DNA of 64,000 bases from Megalonaias nervosa (lineage: Eukaryota; Mollusca; Bivalvia; Unionida; Unionidae): positions 310,001-374,000 of the forward strand of contig JAECUM010092832.1 of NCBI GenBank assembly GCA_016617855.1, in the 5' to 3' direction. Positions within the stretch are counted from its first letter, which is position 1; each line of letters begins with the position of its first letter. The notes beneath the pieces are model-generated. The model searched no databases. It was given only the letters and a program-made list of their open reading frames with translations, and was not told where the DNA came from. Position numbers and translations under genes: made by a program. Below, one piece after another: positions 56,608-64,000 of the stretch.

Positions 56608-57529
56608 TGTTACGTGTAGGCTCGTACAAATGTAAGAGAACAAAAGAGTGAAGTCAACCAGCTTTGTATATTTTAACAAAATAATTTATTTCCCTAGAAA
56701 ACAATGCAAAAATTGGTAAATAGGACTTACAGTTTGTGAATATAATCCAAAATTTGATCCTAAGAATGAAAACACAAGTTCTATCACTAAATAGTTCTAT
56801 TAGAATCCAGGTTAGAATCTCGACGACGTACAAATATGGAAGGCGATGACGTCAGATGTGGTCCAATGTACGAATATCAACAATTACTCAATTGAATCAC
56901 AGTTTTTGTTTCCGAATAATTCCAGAATAAATTTCCATGAATATTTTTCTGAATTTTTTTTATAAAAAAGTCAACTTGCTGAGTTTCCAAGAGAATAAAT
57001 TATTAAATCCAAACATCAGATGAAAGACAGACAATCTGGCAACAAATAAAAATAACACCTTGTTCCTTCAAGATGTTAAAACGACTCTCCCAGAAGAATA
57101 TTAAGGATGCGTATTTAAACCCCCAAAACATCATTTCAAGTCTCGCGAGATGGGTCATGTGGTCTCTTACTACAAGAAAACTATCATGTACGTCAGCGTA
57201 GCCCCACTTAAGAACCAATCACAAAAAAAGCGTTGTTTACACATGGTGATCACGCAAGGAAAGTATGGCCCTGATACTGACCAATCATTTTAACTGCTTG
57301 TTTACAAACTTCCCCAATCTAAGACGAACTAGGTTAACTAAAAATAATTCTCATGTAACACGTTTTACGTCTTAGTTAATTAACATTTAGTAAAAGAAAA
57401 TATCGAATTACTGAAAAAGAATTTCGAATCCTTTCAATAATCATTACAATAAAATGTAATGAATCAAAAATAAAATTAAAAAGAATTTTAAAACTAACAC
57501 ACAAGCAGTTTAATTACATATACGTAACA
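56608..57529 (-). repeat. 5' LTR of the Gmr1-like element
   Basis: A 922-bp repeat, TGTTAC...GTAACA, aligned throughout with 50970-51888. The first ~60 bp (plus-strand left end) diverge more than the rest. It was inserted into a MITE whose right half follows at 57530-57644. Confidence 0.95.
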
Positions 57530-57644
57530 GGAGTAATCTGTAGAACAAACATCATTGAACCCGATCTGCAGGTGCATCATGCTATGGCATAACAGGATCT
57601 TTGCTCTTTGCAGCTTGACTCTATGTATAAGCGTGTATATACAG
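57530..57644. repeat. Half of a TATACTCGC/TATAAG-type MITE, cut by the LTR element
   Basis: The minus strand reads GTATATACACGCTTATACAT, then GAGTCAAGCTGCAAAG, and ends GTTTGTTCTACAGATTACTC directly against the LTR. In the copy at 38879-39099 the same point reads GTTTGTTCTATTGATTACTC and continues into the other half. The second half is not found beyond the opposite LTR. Confidence 0.7.
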
Positions 57645-57753
57645 AAAGTTGTTTCCTGAGCCCTGTGTTTGGAAATCTATACATTTGCACACTAAGCCTT
57701 CCTTCTGCATTTCAGATACAAATTAAAAACAGTACAGAAATATTTATGTTTAC

Positions 57754-57844
57754 CTGAAATCTGTCCATATTCTTTTTCTTTCTCTGCTTCTTTTCTGCGA
57801 AGCAAAGCTGCCATAACTTCATTTGGTTTTTCACTTCCAGTCAT
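57754..57844 (-). CDS. Possible first coding exon of a host gene
   Basis: The minus strand has an ATG at 57844 in the context CTCACAAAATGACTGG. It opens MTGSEKPNEVMAALLRRKEA followed by EKEKEYGQIS, with a good donor (ATTTCAG|GTAAAC) at 57753-57752. The frame is open upstream to 57991, so the ATG may also be internal. The exon ends in phase 1. The charged Lys/Glu helix has no known domain. The PH exon at 34915-35189 uses the opposite phase at its strong acceptor, so a direct join would require the weaker downstream acceptor CCCACAG or an intervening exon. Membership in that RhoGAP gene is only a guess from strand and order. Confidence 0.4.
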
Positions 57845-57991
57845 TTTGTGAGTTACTGCCAGTAGTAGATAATTTTTATGTTCATAAACACAGTTATGAA
57901 AATTAATGCTTCCAGAAACATCATAAATTTTGAGTCCAAGGATGGTTATCAACATTACAATTTCAACCATGTAAAAACACATAAAAAGCAC

Positions 57992-58297
57992 ATATAAATG
58001 TTAATCAAAGCTAGAAGCATTTTTAAGCACAACTAACACCCGACCACGGTGACCTTCACAGCGTGATTAAAATAAACAGCTGATCTGGAAAATTTTCTCA
58101 CACATCATATCTTATCTGTGCTTGTACTATACACACTAATGCTCCGATGCTTAAAAATAATTAAAATCTATATAAAAAAAATAAAATAAAAATCTTATTT
58201 TGTAACCTGCGAAGGAAAATCTAATCGTACGTAAAAGTTGTCACTTGTATCATAAACTGGGGGAAATGTTGTCTTTTATTAAATGTTTCAATTAAAA
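57992..58297. other. Short AT-rich stretch without recognised features
   Basis: No exon, RNA gene or repeat that I can support; could include 5' untranslated or promoter sequence if 57754-57844 is a first exon. Confidence 0.35.
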
Positions 58298-58930
58298 TAC
58301 ACCACTCCCTCAATAACTCGTGTCCTGATAACTCGAGAACCCACTTATAACACAGGGTCAGACATGGATCCCAGTTTTAAAACTAAAAATACAAAATTAC
58401 TGACATATATTTGTTAAATGTAAAAGAAAATCAAAACTGGTAACTGAAACTTTGATATCAAGCTCATTGTATCGTCGAGAATGGTAGATAGGACCTGGAC
58501 ATTTTAATCAACATTATGAAATTATCAACTTTTAATAAGAAGCCATATATTTTGTCAAATTTCTTTCCAAACAATATTCTTAACATACCATAAATAATGA
58601 TATTGAACAAAATTTCAATCAATTAAAATGTCATTCGCACCTACTAGAGGCAGTTACACCTAATGGAGGCAGTACTTCAATAAATAAATACCAATTAAAT
58701 AAGTTTTTTACCAAGAAAAATTTGTGTTTTAATACTATCTTTTACTTCAGTTTAAGTATAATCATCATAAATGCAATGTGCCCTCTTTTATTCAAAAGTA
58801 AAATGTGACAATCTATCAATAACAGCTTTGACTGAGCATGTTTCTGAGAACCTAATTAAGTGCCAACCATGTTTTGGTATCTGACTTGCGGAAGTATCTG
58901 TTGCACTGAATTAAAATCTGACCTTTATAT
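58298..58930 (+). mobile_element. 5'-end fragment of the pogo/Tigger-like element, inverted
   Basis: Starts TACACCACTCCCTCAATAAC and continues CACTTATAACACAGGGTCAG, ACATGGATCCCAGTTTTAAA and TAGATAGGACCTGGACATTT. Each block matches the minus strand of the right part of 15096-16689. It stops near 58930 without the second terminal repeat, so it is truncated. Confidence 0.75.
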
Positions 58931-59743
58931 TTTCACACTGCATCTTTTGTATCATATAAAGGAGGAGGAATATGCGAAAATGCAATCATAAAGAAATAAA
59001 AAACAAAGGTTTCAGGTAATTATTGTCCAATATATTAAGCCGTCATTTACATCTTTACATCTACAGAAATTATTAATCAAAATTCCATCTGAAGACGGCT
59101 TGAACACAATCCAGATAAAATTAATAAGGATAAGATTATATAATAAATACATTAGTATCTTCTGGAGAGAATTTCCTTGTACATGAATAAGTTAACGAGC
59201 AGTTTTAAAATTTATTTTTATTATTTACTGAAATTGAAACACTTAGATTATTACTATACGAATTTGAACTACAAATATGAATATTGTCTATCGCAGTATA
59301 ATTTATGCAACTTTGAAATGTTACATTTTTAAGAATAATACAAATCATTTTCAATAAACATATCACTTAAGCTGAAACGTATTTCTTTGACAAATCATGC
59401 ATGTTTATCGGAGGTTAGCAGGGAGTCATGTCACATGATTTGGTAGGCGGAGTGATCTATCATCTCGTATAAGGTCAATTTGTATGTGCCAAAGTTTTAG
59501 TGCAAAAGATGGTATACACTTGTAATTAATAAGTTCCAATGTCATTTTCTAGTTGCCATATCATAATTGTTAATGCTACCAGAAGGCAACCTGCTGGAAA
59601 TTTACATTTGCCAATTCTGTATTTCATTTGTAAAAGCTAACATTTAACTTCACTTTTGAATGCTCCTTAACTTCATGTAATTTACCTCAATAATTTATTA
59701 TCAGTCACACTGAAGCATTTAATTATTAATTAGGTTGAAATAC
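58931..59743. other. AT-rich stretch without recognised features
   Basis: No further exon of the pseudouridine glycosidase gene or of any other gene could be read here on the minus strand. Confidence 0.45.
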
Positions 59744-59855
59744 TTGAGATTGTCAGAATGTGGCATTCCATGTGTGATGATGGTGCTCTCCAGGGCAACA
59801 ACTGGACGTCCTTCATGCAAAGCAGATGACACCTCATCTGATACCTTGATCACTC
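59744..59855 (-). CDS. Exon of pseudouridine-5'-phosphate glycosidase (PsuG family)
   Basis: A 112-bp exon on the minus strand between an acceptor (CTTTAATTTCAG) at 59856-59857 and a donor (AA|GTATTT) at 59743. It begins with two bases of a split codon, has 36 full codons and ends with two bases of the next, so both ends are consistent. The translation includes [15 protein letters not shown] and [16 protein letters not shown]. The ALEST-II-HGMP motif is a hallmark of the N-terminus of PsuG/IndA enzymes, which cleave pseudouridine 5'-phosphate reversibly to uracil and ribose 5-phosphate. Its Glu is part of the active site in the bacterial enzyme, as far as I recall. In animals this domain is usually in a PsuG-PsuK fusion, probably mitochondrial. 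No other exon of the gene is recognisable in the window. Confidence 0.8.
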
Positions 59856-59856
59856 C

Positions 59857-60150
59857 TGAAATTAAAGATAAAATCTCACATTTATAATATCTTGACACTG
59901 AAATAAAAGATAAAATCTCACATTTATACTATCTTGAAATGAATTAAAGTTAAAATCTCAGTTTTACTATCTTGACACTGAAATTAAAGATAGAATCTCA
60001 CATTTATACTATCTTGACATTGAAATAAAAGATAAAAGCTCAGTTATACTATCCTGAAACTGAAATTATGAATAAAATCTCACATTTATACTATCTTGAC
60101 TTTAAAAAAAGACTAAATCTCACACTTATACTATCTTGACAAAGATAAAT
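59857..60150. repeat. ~42-bp minisatellite abutting the PsuG exon
   Basis: About seven diverged units contain TGAAATTAAAGATAAAATCT, CACATTTATACTATCTTGAC. The first unit runs directly into the exon's 3' splice site, so that on the minus strand the acceptor TTTATCTTTAATTTCAG is itself repeat sequence. Confidence 0.85.
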
Positions 60151-61628
60151 TATTTTGACTCAAAGTAAACTCCCAAGATTTTAAATGTTCCACAAAATCT
60201 CAAATTTTAATGAAGAAGCAATTTTGACAACATTGTGGTAATATTTAATATATCAAATGTATACAAAAGACATCAATTCTGATACCAAGAACAGCTTACC
60301 AAATGAATAATAGCATTGTTAGGCAGCAGGAACTCCCTTCATACCCCTTTTAAGTGACATAATTAATCGCTTTTTAAAGCAATTTTTCAATAAGCCTGAC
60401 CAAGTTTTGGTGCATAATGTGTATACCAAAATGAAGTCACAATATGAATTTGGATACTGAGTATTTTGAAGCAACACATAAAAACCCTTTAAAATGAGTC
60501 ACAGCAACCAAATTTGATAGGACACATATTTTATTAGATATGCACACAAACTGAAAGTTTAATGGCAGCATGTGAGCAGGTATTAGACTTAGCCAAGGCA
60601 ACAACATTTTTAAGTTGAGCATGTAGATTTAATACGATCCTGAATTAGATTGAAACAATATTACAATACCCCCTTTTCGTGTGACACACCTTCATTCTGT
60701 GATGTGTCAACACTTTAAGTTTGATTTCAATTTGTTATAAAAACCTACAGCTCAGATATGGATTAATGCAATCTTACACACTAAAGAGGTCAAAGGTCAC
60801 TTTCAGTGCACAAAACCCATGTATCCCAAGATGCATCCATGCTGAGAGTTTCATCACAAAGATGATGAAATGAGACCCCAAACAGTTTTAAGTAATGTTG
60901 AGTAGATTTATAGGAACATGTATACCAACTGCTTTTTAAATCACATCTTCCAACTAAAAAGTGTTGACTTTTGATTATTTGATAACAGGGATGATGCTGA
61001 GCACAAAATTAAGGATTGTCACTCATTTTTTTTTTTTTTGTCTTTGCAATAATTTGGTTGTTAGCAGGTACATCAAAATGGTAAACGTTTCCTCCACTCA
61101 TTCTGACTTCACAACAGGTTTCTGAAACCAACAACATTCAGCAAAATAAGAATCCTGGTAAAGATCCTGAAAATATCCCATAAAATTACAACAAAATTTA
61201 CCTTTTTCAATGCATGAGTGCCTCAGTACTCAATGTAGTGCTCAATTAATACTCAGTCAATATTCAACATCAGTTTTAAACAAACTCAAACAAAGGCAAT
61301 GCCGTGCTATTGCAAATACACATGATTTTCATTGCAGCATCATCAAGTAGTCGCCCAAAATAATAACAAAGGGTCATAATGCTAAATCCATCATATGTAA
61401 CTGGTGTATTCATGCTATTGCCGGATATAACAAGATTGTTAGAAAATACTTGAAAATGTCAAAGAAATTAAAACTGTTGTGCATTTGAACGTTGAACTCC
61501 TTCTCATGGATCCCAGGCAGGGAAAACAATAAAGACTCCCCTTTGCAGATAGTCATCAATGGGACAACATAAGTAGGAAGATTCATAAATTTCTACCAGC
61601 CCTTCTGTTCAGGAGATATACCAATGAC
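60151..61628. other. AT-rich stretch without recognised features
   Basis: Probably intronic if the PsuG gene extends upstream. I see no exon, RNA gene or transposon; a T12 run lies near 61027-61039. Confidence 0.4.
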
Positions 61629-62212
61629 TTAAAACAAACCAATCAAATGTCGAGTCCAGACTTAACACTGACCAATCAAATGTTTTGAGTCTGAACTTAA
61701 AACTGACCAATAAAATTTTCTAGTCTAGACTTAACTCTGACTAATCAAATGTCTTAAGTCTAGATTTGACACTGACCAATCAAATGTCGAGTCTAGACTT
61801 AACACTGACCAATCAAATGTCTCAAGTCTAAACTTAACACTGACCAACAAATCCCTTGAGTCAAAGCTTAACACAAACAAATTAATTAACCTAGACTTAA
61901 CACTGACGAATTAAATGTGTCGAGTCCAGACTTAACAAACTGACCAATCAAATGTCTCGAGTCTAGGTTTAACACAAACAAATTAATTAATCTAAATTTA
62001 ACACTGACCAATTAAATATGTCGAGTCCACACTTAACACACTGACCAAATCAAATGTCTCGAGTCTAGGCTTAACACAAACAAATTAATTAATCTAGACT
62101 TAACACTGGCCAATTAAATGTGTCGAGCCTCGACTTAACACACTGAACAATCAAATGTTTTGAGTCTAGCCTTAACACTGACAAATCAAATGTCTTACGT
62201 CTAGACTTAATA
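61629..62212. repeat. ~35-bp minisatellite with trimeric higher-order units
   Basis: Some 17 units of 29-38 bp share ACTGACCAATCAAATGTC and GAGTCTAGACTTAAC; the AGTCTAGACT core is a perfect palindrome. From about 61870 to 62160 three unit types (a short ACAAACAAATTAATTAA type, an ATTAAATGTGTCGAG type and an ATCAAATGTCTCGAG type) alternate in the same order three times, giving a ~102-bp higher-order repeat. Confidence 0.9.
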
Positions 62213-62526
62213 CTTAATTTGTCATCCACTTAATGAAATATAGCCCTTATTCAATTGTTTCAATCAAAAATCCTCTACTGCATGCTCATGGTCATTCAAA
62301 CACTGGAATCTGACAATAATCAATTTTCAAATCTATTCATGAAATCCATTCACATCTTGTTTTAATGCTGTCCATTTTCTTCAAAAATGTAATCATAATT
62401 TTGCTTATGTCTATTCTACATACCATAAAGATTTATTCTTCACAATTCCTGCATTCTGTTTTTGTTTCACTTGTAAAATTAACGGTTTCAGGGTCTATAT
62501 AGATAAAACAATATGGTACAGAATAA

Positions 62527-62660
62527 AGCTCTGTATGATAGATCTACACTGTAACGTCTTCCTTCTTCAAAGAAATCCATTGTTGTGTGAGCAAACTCCA
62601 TCTTTGACACCTTCTACAGATGCCGAGTATATGTCTTCCTTTCAGCATTTAAAATAAATC
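62527..62660 (-). CDS. Weak candidate exon with a basic N-terminus
   Basis: On the minus strand a strong acceptor-like sequence (GCTTTTTTCCTTACAG) ends at 62661. It is followed by an ATG at 62648 that opens MLKGRHILGICRRCQRWSLL and 14 further residues to a stop. The Arg-rich, Ser/Leu-rich start would suit a mitochondrial presequence, and it lies upstream of the PsuG exon on the same strand. A second ATG frame (from about 62599) also stays open. No donor can be chosen with confidence. It could equally be non-coding. Confidence 0.2.
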
Positions 62661-63230
62661 CTGTAAGGAAAAAAGCACAGAATTTAAATAGATCATAATT
62701 TTCTCAGGTTCTAACTAAAGTGAAAACTCTATTACTCAAAACCTTGATAAACCAAATCCACTCAAAACTGAATCACATTTCTGGTCCCAAAATTCTCCTT
62801 CTTTAATTTCATCCGACTTCAACTCACTAACCCAAAAGCCATCTACTCTCAAAACCAAAATAAATAAAGCCATCTACTCTCAAAACCAAAATAAATTCTT
62901 TGTCACAAACGTCAATTTTTGAAAACTAAAATGAACCCCATCAACTGAAATTTAATGAAAGTATGTGGCCACTCAATGGTTTTTAAACAGTCTAAAGCCA
63001 TGAAAAGTAAAACCAAACCTAAAGAAACAATGAAATACATACCACTGCAATGACGACTTAATTATCGCAGGCATCTTCTTAATATGATACCCAAATGGAC
63101 CTGAGATAACTTACCTTAATGATATCTGAAAAGTTAAATGCAAGTGACGTTAACCATCCAGTCTGGGTCAGTACGATGCTTTCTGCAGAAATTTACTTCA
63201 ACGTTGTTGACTGTATATATCATGTAAACA
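62661..63230. other. AT-rich stretch with a short tandem duplication
   Basis: AAAGCCATCTACTCTCAAAA plus CCAAAATAAA occurs twice head-to-tail at about 62837-62896. Nothing else recognised. Confidence 0.6.
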
Positions 63231-63330
63231 CTTGTTCATGACCATTCATTCAGGAGAGGTCGCAACAAGATTTCAAGATGGCTGCCATTGTGACCATATT
63301 TGAAGTCATATCAGCATTGATTCCCAATTT
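63230..63330. repeat. Single 'TGGTGGCCATA'-family unit
   Basis: GACCATTCATTCAGGAGAGG, CAAGATTTCAAGATGGCTGC and CATTGTGACCATATTTGAAG match the repeat family at 22440-23115 and 40150-41110. Confidence 0.6.
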
Positions 63331-63896
63331 CATCGCACATCACCTTCATTCACTCAACTGCAAAAGGCCCCAATGCCGGATGTCAAAGCTAGTAAAATTC
63401 TCAAGAGTTTTTTGGGATCAAACGGTTTATGTGTTTTTCTACTGTTTAGAAATAGCCAAGTATTAGATTGTACATTTGTACAATTTAAAAGCTTTTGATG
63501 CCTGGATGCTATAAACTATTAATTGATTTTTTTAGAGAAAAAAGCATCTAAACAGTGCTCAGGAAAAGATTTCCCATGTACTTGTCCCTGGGACAAGTGA
63601 CTTACAAGTCTTATTTGTCCCTGTCTTCCTTATATTCAACACAGTCCAGTTCTTTACTATACTGCTGGAGTTGCACACAGAGACCATGGCTCTTCACATG
63701 TTCTACGAAAACCTTTGGTAACATACTTTCCATTTGCACTATCAAACATCATAAGTTAGATGACCACATGAAAAACACAAATTTGGATAGTATTTTGGAG
63801 TTCAATCAACAGTTTGTTTTCTGGCAACCCAGCATGCCATCCCAGTGTACTGTTCTGAAAGTTATTGTTTTCTTGCACATTTGGTCATCGAGGTTT

Positions 63897-64000
63897 TATT
63901 TAGCCTCTGTACATATACGACAAAACATAAAGGCGTCTTCACTGTCACATTCTTCACTCGATTTAATTTCTTCCTGAAAACGTAGCCAGCTGTATGTTTT
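63897..64000 (-). CDS. Possible partial zinc-finger-like coding sequence at window edge
   Basis: The minus-strand frame entering from the window end reads KTYSWLRFQEEIKSSEECDS followed by EDAFMFCRICTEAK and a stop. A WLxF segment ahead of FCxxC resembles the N-terminal zinc-binding module of TTF/ZNF862-like, transposase-related proteins. Only about 34 residues are visible and the stop follows directly, so it is either a relic or an exon end read into an intron. The 140-residue plus-strand frame at 63555-63977 is antisense to it. Confidence 0.25.

Larger units (their letters stand above)
50970..57529 (-). mobile_element. Gmr1-like Ty3/gypsy LTR retrotransposon (gag-PR-IN-RT-RH), degraded
   Basis: A 6.56-kb element read on the minus strand. 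Its 5' LTR is 56608-57529 and its 3' LTR 50970-51888; both begin TGTTAC and end GTAACA. The primer-binding site at 56581-56598 matches the 3' end of tRNA-Pro over 18 bases, and the polypurine tract abuts the 3' LTR at 51889-51903. Coding order is Gag, protease, integrase, reverse transcriptase, RNase H, so integrase lies upstream of RT as in Ty1/copia, although the RT and the GPY/F-type integrase tail are Ty3/gypsy-like. This order is known from Gmr1-like elements. No envelope frame exists; 132 bp separate the RNase H stop from the 3' LTR. Several stops, frameshifts and a deletion make the copy non-autonomous. LTRs differ by roughly 5-7% over the well-aligned part by eye. Confidence 0.93.

Noticed and set aside
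57692..57991. Whole 99-residue minus-strand frame as one protein
   Set aside because: Sequence beyond the donor at 57753 is intron-like and the hydrophobic part upstream of the ATG at 57844 has no support; only 57754-57844 is kept, at low confidence.
63555..63977. 140-residue plus-strand open frame
   Set aside because: No recognisable domain, atypical composition, and part of it is antisense to a more protein-like minus-strand frame.

Overview
The window is AT-rich, intron-rich animal DNA. Several features point to a mollusc or another lophotrochozoan: a GTTTAACGCC...ATGGCGGCCAG...GGTGGAGGAAG interspersed repeat that I associate with molluscan genomes, tRNA-headed SINEs, DIRS-like retroelements, and long arrays of TGGTGGCCATATTGGATGTC-type repeats. 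Species cannot be assigned from the sequence. No complete host gene is visible. What can be read is a few exons, all on the minus strand, in a landscape built mostly from transposable elements and minisatellites.

Host exons (minus strand). A PH-domain exon of the ARHGAP22/24/25 (FilGAP) type lies at 34915-35189. An exon carrying the conserved N-terminal motif of pseudouridine-5'-phosphate glycosidase lies at 59744-59855. A possible first coding exon is at 57754-57844, a weaker exon candidate is near 62.6 kb, and a possible zinc-finger-like coding edge runs off the window end. If 57754-57844 belongs to the PH-domain gene, the segment 35.2-57.8 kb is one large intron that hosts most of the mobile elements; this is inference.

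Mobile elements. The main object is a 6.56-kb Ty3/gypsy-type LTR element (50970-57529, minus strand) with two ~920-bp LTRs, a tRNA-Pro primer-binding site, a polypurine tract and a SCAN-like Gag. Its pol order is unusual: protease - integrase - reverse transcriptase - RNase H, the Ty1/copia-like order known from Gmr1-like elements. The copy is broken by stops, frameshifts, a catalytic substitution and an integrase deletion, and its two flanks do not match. At least four relics or fragments of DIRS-like (tyrosine-recombinase) retroelements lie at 1.3-3.8, 12.4-14.2 (possibly with a gag part at 16.9-17.3), 41.2-41.5 and 42.6-46.7 kb, all on the minus strand. DNA transposons include a 2.6-kb hAT-like element (46827-49426), a 177-bp hAT MITE (9259-9435), a 1.6-kb pogo/Tigger-like element with TA target sites (15096-16689) plus two fragments, and a family of ~220-bp MITEs with long terminal inverted repeats (38.2-39.1 kb, fragments at 33.7 and 57.5 kb). 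SINEs occur at 17.6, 29.4, 30.2, 33.0 and 49.9 kb, three with clear target-site duplications.

Tandem repeats. There is a 91-bp minisatellite (19.9-21.3 kb), a 35/43-bp minisatellite packed with TGACCT half-sites just downstream of the PH exon (34176-34639), a ~42-bp minisatellite abutting the glycosidase exon whose units resemble that exon's own splice acceptor (59857-60150), and a ~35-bp array with higher-order structure (61629-62212). Degenerate repeat fields fill 7.2-9.8, 21.6-23.1 and 40.2-41.1 kb. Stretches not listed below (for example 5.64-7.24, 9.8-12.39, 17.83-19.88, 30.7-31.7 and 35.8-38.24 kb) are AT-rich and show no gene I can support.
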